A DNA stretch of 40,540 nucleotides from a virus. The stretch is from IMG/VR virus record IMGVR_UViG_3300005511_000896, positions 1-40,540 of that record; one strand, given 5' to 3'. A program made the translations under genes and the position numbers. Of the stretch, positions 30,159 through 37,442 are shown piece by piece. Under the pieces are notes generated by a model that was not told the origin of the DNA, did not search any database, and worked only from the letters and a program-made list of their open reading frames with translations. Every line of letters starts with the position of its first letter. Positions within the stretch are counted from its first letter, which is position 1.

Positions 30159-30533
30159 ATGCACGCGCGTGCAAAGCCGGTCGACGACGAGGACATGTTC
30201 CGCGACGAAGTGGGCACTCCCGACCTCGTCCGCCTGATCGAATTCACCGGCATCTTGACCTGCAACGCCGACGTGCGCAGCAAACCAGCCAAGGACAACC
30301 TGCACTCGGTGCCCGTCGTGTGCGTGCACCTCAAGAGCACGCGCGAAACCCAGACCCACACCTGCCGTGCCGACCTGGCATTCACCGACAGCACGCGCAA
30401 GGACGCCGAAGCGCTCGCCAAGACGCTCACCAAAGGCCGCCAGGTCACCGTCTACACACCCGTCACAGACATGTGCCTGGTGTTTCCCCATGCCACTTTC
30501 ATCGAAGTTCACCAGGAGCCAACCTCACCATGA
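30159..30533 (+). CDS. OB-fold-like early protein (possible ssDNA-binding)
   Basis: A 124-aa protein. From the ATG at 30159 it reads MHARAKPVDDEDMFRDEVGT, then a beta-rich segment (IEFTGILTCNADVRSKPAKD, VVCVHLKSTRETQTHTCRAD) and a C-terminal strand-helix part ending HATFIEVHQEPTSP. The alternation of strands around a conserved G and the early-operon position suggest an SSB-like OB fold. The evidence is pattern-based only. It overlaps the MazG-like gene by ATGA. The ATG at 30087 would overlap the previous gene more and is not preferred. Confidence 0.55.
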   Translation: MHARAKPVDDEDMFRDEVGTPDLVRLIEFTGILTCNADVRSKPAKDNLHSVPVVCVHLKSTRETQTHTCRADLAFTDSTRKDAEALAKTLTKGRQVTVYTPVTDMCLVFPHATFIEVHQEPTSP

Positions 30534-30928
30534 CATTCCAACTCGAAACCACGGCCGTAGCCAAGGCCGCGCAAATCCTTCAACAGCAGTGCCACGGCGC
30601 TGCGAACCACGCCGGCTGGTGGAATGACATCGTGACGGGCCGCCCCATCACGGAAAACCACTACTGCTTTTCCAACAAGCTGATGCTCACGGTCAGCGAG
30701 CTCTCCGAGGCCATGGAGGGCGACCGCAAAGACCTGATGGACGACAAGCTGCCCCACCGCACCATGCGTGAAGTCGAGCTCGCCGATGCGGTGATCCGCA
30801 TATTCGACATGGCCGGCGGCTTCAGGCTGGACCTGGCCGGCGCGATCGCCGAGAAGCTGGCCTACAACGCCCAGCGGCCCGACCACAAGGTAGCGAACCG
30901 CCAGGAAATCGGCGGCAAACAGTACTGA
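30530..30928 (+). CDS. MazG-like nucleoside triphosphate pyrophosphohydrolase
   Basis: A 132-aa protein of the all-alpha NTP pyrophosphatase superfamily. The first metal motif is KLMLTVSELSEAMEGDRKDL (ExxE at about residues 56-64). The second is MREVELADAVIRIFDMAGGF (ExxD at about residues 83-88). It ends IAEKLAYNAQRPDHK. It likely hydrolyses a (d)NTP to the monophosphate, housecleaning or adjusting nucleotide pools. It is followed by a dNMP kinase, so the pair may remodel pools for phage or DGR DNA synthesis. The start is set by ATGA overlap with the gene before. Confidence 0.85.
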   Translation: MTFQLETTAVAKAAQILQQQCHGAANHAGWWNDIVTGRPITENHYCFSNKLMLTVSELSEAMEGDRKDLMDDKLPHRTMREVELADAVIRIFDMAGGFRLDLAGAIAEKLAYNAQRPDHKVANRQEIGGKQY

Positions 30929-30935
30929 GGGCAGC

Positions 30936-31631
30936 ATGAGCAAACCATTTGTCGTCATCGCCCTCAGTGGGCCCAAGGGCGCAGGCAAAGACACCGTGGC
31001 GGACCTCCTGGTCACGCATTGCGGCTTCACCAAGATGGCCTTCGGGGATGCGCTCTACGCCGAGGTCGCCGAGGCCTTCCAGATCGACGAGGCCCAGCTG
31101 CGGCACCGCGACACCAAGGAGCACCCACTCAGCGCCATGGCACTGCGCAAATGCCTGGCTGACGCCTTCGTCGGCCGCATGATGCGCGTGCACTTCGACC
31201 GCCACATCGCACTTGACCTGGATGCGCCACGAAGCCCGCGCCAGATCCTGCAATGGTGGGGCACGGAATACCGCCGCCACCAGGACCTGCACTACTGGAC
31301 GCGCAGGGTGAGCAGCATCATCAGCTACAGGCTCAGCCGTGGCCTGCAGAACCGCTTCGTTGTCACCGATTGCCGGTTCGACAATGAGGAAGAGGTCATC
31401 CGCCAAACACACGGCGGCCAGATCTGGCAGATCACCCGGCCAGGGTGCGACGTCCCTGCAGGCAGCCATGCCTCGGAAACAACAGGCGAGGCCTTCAAGC
31501 CCGACGCCGTGATTCAGAACAACCAGGACATCAAGCATCTGCAGCAGTTGGTGCTCGGCGAGTTCTGGGCCTACGACGCAGGCCTTGAAGGTGTCGAGGT
31601 GCGCGTGCTTGACGAAAGGAGCCCGGCATGA
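30936..31631 (+). CDS. deoxynucleoside monophosphate kinase-like protein
   Basis: A 231-aa P-loop kinase. Walker A is ALSGPKGAGKDTVADLL (residues 9-25). KMAFGDALYAEVAEAF follows (family FADxLK-like motif), then RQILQWWGTEYRRHQD (QxxGTExxR, a hallmark of phage dNMP kinases) and VVTDCRFDNEEEVIRQ (D-x-R-F-x-NE). It should phosphorylate dNMPs for DNA replication. It starts 7 bp after the MazG-like gene and overlaps the next gene by ATGA. Confidence 0.88.
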   Translation: MSKPFVVIALSGPKGAGKDTVADLLVTHCGFTKMAFGDALYAEVAEAFQIDEAQLRHRDTKEHPLSAMALRKCLADAFVGRMMRVHFDRHIALDLDAPRSPRQILQWWGTEYRRHQDLHYWTRRVSSIISYRLSRGLQNRFVVTDCRFDNEEEVIRQTHGGQIWQITRPGCDVPAGSHASETTGEAFKPDAVIQNNQDIKHLQQLVLGEFWAYDAGLEGVEVRVLDERSPA

Positions 31632-32161
31632 GTACCACCGACCGCAACGGCCCCAGGGACGGCTGGCTGGCCGATCGCTGCATCGCCTACTTTCGCCGGC
31701 TTCCCGACGAAGAGCTCAGCGTCAAGGACATCGCCCTGAAGTTCGGCGCTGACGTCAACACGGTTCATCAGCTGCTGAAGGCCGCAGTCGAGGCCTGCAG
31801 CCTGAAACGCGACGGCACCGTGTATTCCGCCGGCGCCGAGATTGGCACGGCCGAAACCGGTGCCAAATTAACCGACCCGCCGCCGCCCAAGCCGCGAACC
31901 AGGTCAGTCACACGCTCGGAGCTGCCCTCGCCCGACCAGGTGAAGATCGACGACAACGTGCCCTTGCCCACTGGCAGGGGTTCGCGGATCGACTGGGAGC
32001 CTCTTCTTGAGCGCCTGAAGGTCAACCAGAGCTGCGTGCTGCCATTGTCGGCACGCCACACCCTCAGCAATGCCATCGCCGCCAGGCACAAGGCGGACAA
32101 CGGCAAATTCACGCTGCGCAAGCTCGACCAGAAAGAGCTGCGCGTCTGGAGGATCGCATGA
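31628..32161 (+). CDS. HTH-containing protein of unknown function
   Basis: A 177-aa protein with an N-terminal HTH-like stretch (YFRRLPDEELSVKDIALKFG then ADVNTVHQLLKAAVEACSLK, about residues 21-60). A Pro-rich linker follows (about 84-95, DPPPPKPRTR). The C-terminal part, DWEPLLERLKVNQSCVLPLS with ARHTLSNAIAARHKADNGKF, resembles a small domain seen in phage early proteins. It overlaps the ParB-like gene by ATGA and may act with it on DNA. Function unknown. Confidence 0.65.
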   Translation: MSTTDRNGPRDGWLADRCIAYFRRLPDEELSVKDIALKFGADVNTVHQLLKAAVEACSLKRDGTVYSAGAEIGTAETGAKLTDPPPPKPRTRSVTRSELPSPDQVKIDDNVPLPTGRGSRIDWEPLLERLKVNQSCVLPLSARHTLSNAIAARHKADNGKFTLRKLDQKELRVWRIA

Positions 32162-34659
32162 AAGAGTTCGCAGCAGACAGCGGCGCCTCGGTGAGCGTGG
32201 CCAACCAGGCCGCCACTGACGACGCCCAGTTCGTCCATCTGGATCTGGACCTCATCGTCCCCAGCCTGACCAACAGGCAGATCCGGATGGACGCCGACGA
32301 GCTCGCCGAGCTTGCCGAGACCATCAAGGACCGGGGCGTTCGCGATCCCATCGTCGTGCGGCCGCTGCCCGGCTCACGTGTTGAGGAAACAGCCTTCAAG
32401 CCCGGCGGCCTGGAGCGCCGGGCTAAGCGCCCGACGCATGAGATTGTCAGCGGCGAGCGGCGCTACCACGCCAGCATCCTGGCCGGCAAAACCACCATCC
32501 CGGCGCTGATCCGCAACCTCACCGACCAGCAAGCGCAGGAAGACCAGTTAATCGAGAACCTGCAGCGCGTCGACCTGACCGACCTGGAAGAGGCCGAAGG
32601 CTATGAACGCCTGATTCAGGGCGGCAGGACCGTGGAAGAGGTGGGCCGCAAGATCGGCAAGAAGAAGGGCTATGTCTATGGCCACCTCAAGCTGCTGGAC
32701 CTGACGGCCGCCAGCAAAGCCGCGCTGCGCGACGGCGAGGTGGAATACAGCCATGCCCTGCTGATCGCTCGCATCCCTGACGACAAGCTGCAGGCCAAAG
32801 CGATCAAATATGCCAGCACGCCCCAGGGCTACCCGCCCAGCAAACCGGGCCTGCGCGATTTCCAGACCTGGCTGCGGCAGAACGTCATGCTGCGCCTTGA
32901 CACGGCACCCTTCAAGATCACCGATGCACGTCTAGTGGAAGCCGCCGGCAGTTGCAAGGAGTGCCCCAAGCGGACCGGCGCGAACCCCGAGCTCTTCGCC
33001 GAAGTTGACGGCCAGGATATCTGCACCGATCCCGGCTGCTATGCCGAGAAGGCCAAGGCGCACCGTGCCACTCTGGTTAGCAAGGCCGAGGCCAAGGGCA
33101 TGCGCGTCATTGACGGCAAAGAAGCCAAGGCCCTGTTCAAGGGCGTTCACACCGACCGGATGGAGGGTTACTCCCGGTTGGACCAAAAGCGCCTTGACGT
33201 GAGCCCGGAGGGGGCCACGCTCAAGAAACTTTTGGGCGACAAGGCGCCGGCGCCGGTCCTGATCGAGCACCCAGGGACCAAGGAGCTCATCGAGGCGGTT
33301 CCAACGGCGGAGGCAGAAGCCGTGCTGGTGGCAAACGGCCTGCTGGCAGCTCACAAGGCCACACCCCAGGCAAAAGACAAGCTCGACCAGCAGATCGAAC
33401 ATCTGCGCGACAGGATTGCAACACGCACAGCGGTGGAGTCCAGGCTTGCGATCTTCCAGGCGCTGGGCAAGAAGGTGCACGCCGCAAAGGATGACAAGGT
33501 GCTGGCGTTGCTCACGGCCCCGCTGTTGCGCCTGCACCTGACCATGATCTTCGACAGCTATGACATAGATGCCGGCGATGAAGAATGGGCCGTAATTCTC
33601 AACACGGCGGTGCCCGAGAAGGTGGAGGCCTCGGACTTCGCGATTGAGGCCGTCTCGGCCGCGCCCATGGCCACGCTCTGGAAACTGCTGATCACTTACC
33701 TGCTGCTGGATGACTGCAACGGCTACAACAGCAAGACCACGCCGGCATTTGACGCCGTTGCCAAATCCCTGCGGGTAGATACCGCTGCCATTGCCGCCGC
33801 CAAGAAGGCGCAGATCCGCGAGGAGGTCAACGCACAGATCAAGGAACTGCGCGACGCCGCGAAGAAGGCTCTTGCCGCATCGGCGCCCAAAGCCAAAGAA
33901 GCCAAATCCCAACCGGCGGCCACCGGAAGGAAGCCGGGAAAACAGCCGAGTATGGCGTTCATGAACCCGCTCCACCCATCGCAGGAGCTGGCGGCCGTTG
34001 TCGGCGCTGAGCCGCGGATCCGGACTGAAATCGTTTCGCGGCTCTGGGAGTACATCAAAAAGCACGACCTCCAGGACAAGACCAACAAGCGCATGATCAA
34101 CTGCGACACCCTGCTGCAGGCCGTTTTCAGGAAGCCACAGGTCAGCATGTTTGAGATGGCCGGCCTGATTGGAAGTCACGTGCAGTCAAAACCGCACGCG
34201 GACTCCCCGCTGGCGCAGCCAAAGGCTAAGGCCGGGAAAAATGAAGGCCGAGCTCCCGCGCCCAAGGCAAAAAAGGGAAAACTCTCGGTCGAGGAAGCTC
34301 AACTAGGCATCGCTTTCGCGATGCAAGGAGCCGAAGGCAAAGCCGCACCTGCGGCTTTGCAGCCCGTCTCAGCGTGGCCGTTTCCCACCGCGCCCGCCGA
34401 TACCGCCACACCTACCTTGAAAGCCGGGAAGGCCGCCGATAAAGCCGGGGCGGCCCAGCCAGGCGAGGAGTCCGATCCACTCTTCACCCAAGCCGTCGCA
34501 CTTGTGGTGCGCGAACAAAAGGCCAACGTGCGGCTGCTCAAAACCGAGCTGGGAATCGGCACGGCCAAGGCCTTGCTGCTCATGGAGAGCCTGGAGAAGG
34601 CTGGCAAGGTCAGCGCGTGCGACCAACGCGGCGCCAGAGAGGTGCTGGTCACAGCATGA
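32158..34659 (+). CDS. ParB-like protein with SWIB and FtsK-gamma domains
   Basis: An 833-aa multidomain DNA-binding protein. Residues about 20-125 are the ParB/Srx-fold domain with QIRMDADELAELAETIKDRG, DPIVVRP and the signature EIVSGERRYHAS. Residues about 140-230 form the ParB HTH (EEVGRKIGKKKGYVYGHLKL). A Cys cluster lies at about residues 266-296 (CKECPKR, CTDPGCY). A SWIB/MDM2-like domain is at about 620-675 (SRLWEYIKKHDLQDKTNKRM, INCDTLLQAVF). Residues about 772-833 are an FtsK-gamma winged helix (DPLFTQAVALVVREQKANV, IGTAKALLLMESLEKAGKVS, REVL). There is no ParA in the window. A role in genome organisation or replication control is inferred. Confidence 0.88.
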   Translation: MKEFAADSGASVSVANQAATDDAQFVHLDLDLIVPSLTNRQIRMDADELAELAETIKDRGVRDPIVVRPLPGSRVEETAFKPGGLERRAKRPTHEIVSGERRYHASILAGKTTIPALIRNLTDQQAQEDQLIENLQRVDLTDLEEAEGYERLIQGGRTVEEVGRKIGKKKGYVYGHLKLLDLTAASKAALRDGEVEYSHALLIARIPDDKLQAKAIKYASTPQGYPPSKPGLRDFQTWLRQNVMLRLDTAPFKITDARLVEAAGSCKECPKRTGANPELFAEVDGQDICTDPGCYAEKAKAHRATLVSKAEAKGMRVIDGKEAKALFKGVHTDRMEGYSRLDQKRLDVSPEGATLKKLLGDKAPAPVLIEHPGTKELIEAVPTAEAEAVLVANGLLAAHKATPQAKDKLDQQIEHLRDRIATRTAVESRLAIFQALGKKVHAAKDDKVLALLTAPLLRLHLTMIFDSYDIDAGDEEWAVILNTAVPEKVEASDFAIEAVSAAPMATLWKLLITYLLLDDCNGYNSKTTPAFDAVAKSLRVDTAAIAAAKKAQIREEVNAQIKELRDAAKKALAASAPKAKEAKSQPAATGRKPGKQPSMAFMNPLHPSQELAAVVGAEPRIRTEIVSRLWEYIKKHDLQDKTNKRMINCDTLLQAVFRKPQVSMFEMAGLIGSHVQSKPHADSPLAQPKAKAGKNEGRAPAPKAKKGKLSVEEAQLGIAFAMQGAEGKAAPAALQPVSAWPFPTAPADTATPTLKAGKAADKAGAAQPGEESDPLFTQAVALVVREQKANVRLLKTELGIGTAKALLLMESLEKAGKVSACDQRGAREVLVTA

Positions 34660-35150
34660 CACGCGGCCGCAAACCCCGCCGGCCGCGCTGGCTGCCTACC
34701 AATACGCTCACCCTGGCTCGCCACCGTGCGGGCAAGCTCAGCGGGGAGGAATTGGCCAGCGTCATGCGACCGCTTCAGGCGGCCTTCACGGCCATGCGCC
34801 GCGGCGTGGCCACCGAACTTGACTGGAGCCACCTGGCCAGCGCCGTCAATGTCGCAATGGCCATAGAGGCCCAGGGCATCGTCAAAGGGCTGAGGGAGCA
34901 CTTTACAGCCGCCGAGCTCGCGATCGCCGGCATCAAGCGCCGCGCAATGGACAGCGGGGAGTGGAAGCCTACCGCCCTGTACTACCTGGAGCTCGATGCA
35001 CTCACCACAGCAATCGAGCTGCATCAGTTCCAGCTCGAAAACCTCTCCCACGGCGAATTCAACCGCGCCCTCGATCACGCCGAGGCCGAGATCCGCAGCA
35101 CCGGCGGCCTGGTCATCCAGGCCGTGCATACGCGTGCACAGCACGTTTAA
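34656..35150 (+). CDS. hypothetical early phage protein, 164 aa
   Basis: A 164-aa helical protein with a basic N-terminus (MTRGRKPRRPRWLPTNTLTL). The body includes SVMRPLQAAFTAMRRGVATE, DWSHLASAVNVAMAIEAQGI and ALDHAEAEIRSTGGLVIQAV. I recall similar proteins in early regions of beta-proteobacterial phages but no known function. The start at 34656 overlaps the ParB-like stop as ATGA. It ends 26 bp before variable protein 2. Confidence 0.65.
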   Translation: MTRGRKPRRPRWLPTNTLTLARHRAGKLSGEELASVMRPLQAAFTAMRRGVATELDWSHLASAVNVAMAIEAQGIVKGLREHFTAAELAIAGIKRRAMDSGEWKPTALYYLELDALTTAIELHQFQLENLSHGEFNRALDHAEAEIRSTGGLVIQAVHTRAQHV

Positions 35151-35176
35151 CTTTTTCACCACCACCAGGAGCATCT

Positions 35177-35683
35177 ATGGAAGCAGCAGAAGTCAGTATT
35201 ACCGTCTCGGCCGCAGTGGCCAAGATCGGGGATTTCCTCCCCCAGCACGGCGGCATTTATGCCGGCCTCATGGCTGGACGGGACGGCAAGCCGGACTATC
35301 ACCTCATCGTCGCACCCGCAGACCAGGGGGAGCTCACGGGCGTCACCTGGGGCGACTATGGCAAGGAGGTCCCCGAAGCTGTCAGCTACCACGACGGCCA
35401 GGCCAACACCGCGGCGATGGCGGCCGCCGGCAACGAGCTGGCCCAGCGCATCGTGGCATTGACCATCAACGGCCATTCGGACTGGCACCTGCCCAGCCAG
35501 GCGGAAGCACACCTGCAGGCCGCGAACCTGAAAGACGAGTTCAACCAGGACGACTTCTATTGGACCAGCACGCAGTACTCGGCTGGCGGCGCCTGGGGCC
35601 AGTACTTCTACTACGGCAACCAGGGCCTCGACCACAAGGACGCCGAAGGTCGGGCCCGAGCTGTCCGCAGATTGATTCTTTGA
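35177..35683 (+). CDS. DGR variable protein 2 (DUF1566 / C-type-lectin-like)
   Basis: A 168-aa second target of the DGR, with only a short N-terminus (MEAAEVSITVSAAVAKIGDF) before the same lectin-like domain as variable protein 1. YHLIVAPADQGELTGVTWG, LTINGHSDWHLPSQ and NLKDEFNQDDFYWTST are nearly identical to it, also at DNA level, so the genes arose by duplication. The variable segment is residues 132-166 and the protein ends three residues later (LIL region). The start at 35177 is preceded by AGGAG. It lies directly before avd and rt. No export signal is seen. Confidence 0.9.
   Translation: MEAAEVSITVSAAVAKIGDFLPQHGGIYAGLMAGRDGKPDYHLIVAPADQGELTGVTWGDYGKEVPEAVSYHDGQANTAAMAAAGNELAQRIVALTINGHSDWHLPSQAEAHLQAANLKDEFNQDDFYWTSTQYSAGGAWGQYFYYGNQGLDHKDAEGRARAVRRLIL
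35570..35673 (+). repeat. DGR variable repeat VR2
   Basis: 104 bp aligned without gaps to the template at 36242-36345. It differs at 14 positions, all A in the template. One of the ten AAC codons is still AAC. The others read GGC, GGC, GGC, TAC, TAC, TAC, GGC, GAC and CAC, and ATC became CTC. The last 35 bp are identical to the template. An inverted repeat GATTGA / TCAATC (35670-35675 and 35688-35693) spans the repeat end, in the same place as the hairpin after VR1. Confidence 0.97.
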
Positions 35684-35703
35684 TCCTTCAATCCTTTTGA
35701 GAC

Positions 35704-36069
35704 ATGGCCATCCATTCAGACCTGCCGATCCACAAGACGGGCACTGACCTGCTCGGCCTTGTCGCCCACATTCATGCGCAGTTGCCTCGCGGCTTCAAGC
35801 GCACGATCGGCGACAAGATCGTAGAGCACTGCTCGGAAATGCTGGACCTTATGGCGCTCGCGAACGCCACCCGCAAAGCCGAACGCGTCAAGCACATCCG
35901 CGCGCTGCTGGTTCACCAGCGGGCCGCACTGGTGTGGCTGCGCATCGGCTTCAACCTGCGCAAGATCTCGACCGAAGCCTGGTCGAATGCAGTGCGGCTA
36001 TGCGACAGCGTCGGAAAACAGGCGAATGGATGGCTCAATCGGACACAAGAAAAGGCGCCTGCAGCATGA
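35704..36069 (+). CDS. avd: DGR accessory variability determinant (Avd-like)
   Basis: A 121-aa helical protein of the Avd / four-helix-bundle (23S rRNA intervening-sequence-like) family. Four helices are visible: TDLLGLVAHIHAQLPRGFKR, GDKIVEHCSEMLDLMALANA, ERVKHIRALLVHQRAALVWL and AWSNAVRLCDSVGKQANGWL. The size matches Bordetella phage Avd. In that system the protein forms a positively charged pentamer that binds RT and the template RNA. It lies between variable protein 2 and rt and overlaps rt by ATGA, standard DGR order. Confidence 0.9.
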   Translation: MAIHSDLPIHKTGTDLLGLVAHIHAQLPRGFKRTIGDKIVEHCSEMLDLMALANATRKAERVKHIRALLVHQRAALVWLRIGFNLRKISTEAWSNAVRLCDSVGKQANGWLNRTQEKAPAA

Positions 36070-37442
36070 CAGTCAAGGCTCTCATGCCCGTGCGCACATT
36101 GAATCTGGTCGCGCCGCTGCCCCACAAGGGCACCGCCAAGCACACCACGGAGACCGCTGCAGGATTGCAGGCCAGGTCCGGTGCAGTTACCCAGCTGATC
36201 GGCCCAGGCCTTCGGCAGGGCGACGTAGATAGCGCGAACCGACGCAGTACTCGGCTAACAACGCCTGGAACCAGAACTTCAACAACGGCAACCAGAACAT
36301 CAACAACAAGGACGCCGAAGGTCGGGCCCGAGCTGTCCGCAGATTCATCTCCCTACGAGTTCCAGGACCTGGTGCAGGCCTGGCTCGATTGCCGCGCGAA
36401 CAAGCGCAACACTGCCAGTGCCCTGGCATTTGAAGAGCGGCTGGAAGCGAACCTCTGCGCGCTGCACGACGAGCTGTGCGGTGGAGAGTATCGCCCCGGC
36501 CGCTCTATTTGTTTTGTGATCACCAGGCCCAAGCCGCGGGAGGTGTGGGCTGCGGAGTTCCGCGACCGCATCGTGCACCACCTGCTGTACAACCGGATCT
36601 GCCAGCGCTTCTACGCCAGCTTTATCGCGAACAGCTGTGCCTGCATTCCAGGCCGCGGCACCCTCTACGCGGCCGAGCGCCTTGAGCGTGACGTGCGCGC
36701 CGTTTCTCAGAACTGGAGCCGGCCAGCCTTCTACCTGAAGTGCGACCTGGCCAACTTCTTCGTTTCCATCGACAAGCCCATATTGCTTGCCCAGCTGGCA
36801 CATCGGATCTCCGAACCCTGGTGGCTCAGGCTGGCCGAAACCATCCTTTTTCACGATCCCAGGCAGAACCATGAGCTCAGGGGCAATGCAGCCTTGCTGG
36901 CCAGAGTGCCGCCGCACAAGAGTCTGTTCAATGCGCCGCCCGACACCGGCTTGCCGATCGGCAACCTCTCCAGCCAATTCTTTGCCAACGTGCACCTCGA
37001 CGCGCTCGACCAGTTCTGCAAACACCAGGTAGGAGCCAGGCGCTACGGGCGCTATGTCGACGACTTCTACCTGCTGCACGAATCGCCCCAGTGGCTGCAC
37101 CATGCGCTCCACCAGATCGACGCCTGGCTGCCGGCGACGATCGGCGCCAGGCTCAACCCCGCCAAGACGATTCTGCAGCCCGTAGCGCGCGGCATTGACT
37201 TCGTGGGCCATGTGATCAAGCCCTGGCGTAGGACCACGCGCAAACGCACCTTGGCCACGGCCACCAAGCGCCTGCAGGCCGTGGCGGCCGAAGACGTGTT
37301 CGCTACTGGCAACAGCTACCTTGGCCTGGTGCGCCAGGCAAGCCATAGCCATCACGACCAGGCTCAACTGGTCAATGTGCTGCGAAAACGCGGCCACAGC
37401 TACACACCGGACCTCGACAAGATTTTTAGGAGAGCTTCATGA
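36066..37442 (+). CDS. DGR reverse transcriptase with template repeat inside its frame
   Basis: A 458-aa product if started at the ATG at 36066, which overlaps the avd stop as ATGA. The RT domain begins near residue 97 (SPYEFQDLVQAWLDC). Key motifs are EFRDRIVHHLLYN, KCDLANFFVSID (catalytic Asp 227), LPIGNLSSQFFANVHLD (the IGN-SQ motif typical of DGR RTs, about 297-313) and RYGRYVDDFYLLHES (catalytic YVDD at 330-333). The C-terminus has thumb-like GIDFVGHVIKPWRR. There is no in-frame ATG after residue 7. Residues 59-94 are template sequence read in another frame (Thr-rich). The true start could instead be a GTG at 36372, which would clip the domain start. It copies template RNA with errors at adenines. 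Confidence 0.95.
   Translation: MTVKALMPVRTLNLVAPLPHKGTAKHTTETAAGLQARSGAVTQLIGPGLRQGDVDSANRRSTRLTTPGTRTSTTATRTSTTRTPKVGPELSADSSPYEFQDLVQAWLDCRANKRNTASALAFEERLEANLCALHDELCGGEYRPGRSICFVITRPKPREVWAAEFRDRIVHHLLYNRICQRFYASFIANSCACIPGRGTLYAAERLERDVRAVSQNWSRPAFYLKCDLANFFVSIDKPILLAQLAHRISEPWWLRLAETILFHDPRQNHELRGNAALLARVPPHKSLFNAPPDTGLPIGNLSSQFFANVHLDALDQFCKHQVGARRYGRYVDDFYLLHESPQWLHHALHQIDAWLPATIGARLNPAKTILQPVARGIDFVGHVIKPWRRTTRKRTLATATKRLQAVAAEDVFATGNSYLGLVRQASHSHHDQAQLVNVLRKRGHSYTPDLDKIFRRAS
36242..36345 (+). repeat. DGR template repeat (TR)
   Basis: 104-bp donor sequence of the retroelement, with 34 adenines. In the frame of the variable proteins it has ten AAC codons, whose first two bases can mutate to any NNC codon, giving 15 amino acids and never a stop. 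It matches VR1 and VR2 at every non-adenine position. The match starts sharply at ACGCAGTAC and ends at GCAGATT. It lies about 170 bp after avd and is contained in the rt reading frame. It must be transcribed into the template RNA used for mutagenic homing. Confidence 0.97.

Noticed and set aside
32932-34179. 415-aa minus-strand ORF inside the ParB-like gene
   Set aside because: Antisense shadow of a gene with recognisable SWIB and ParB domains.
35934-36066. Longer reverse transcriptase start at 35934 giving 502 aa
   Set aside because: It would overlap avd by 136 bp in another frame. The ATGA overlap at 36066 is the pattern used throughout this operon.
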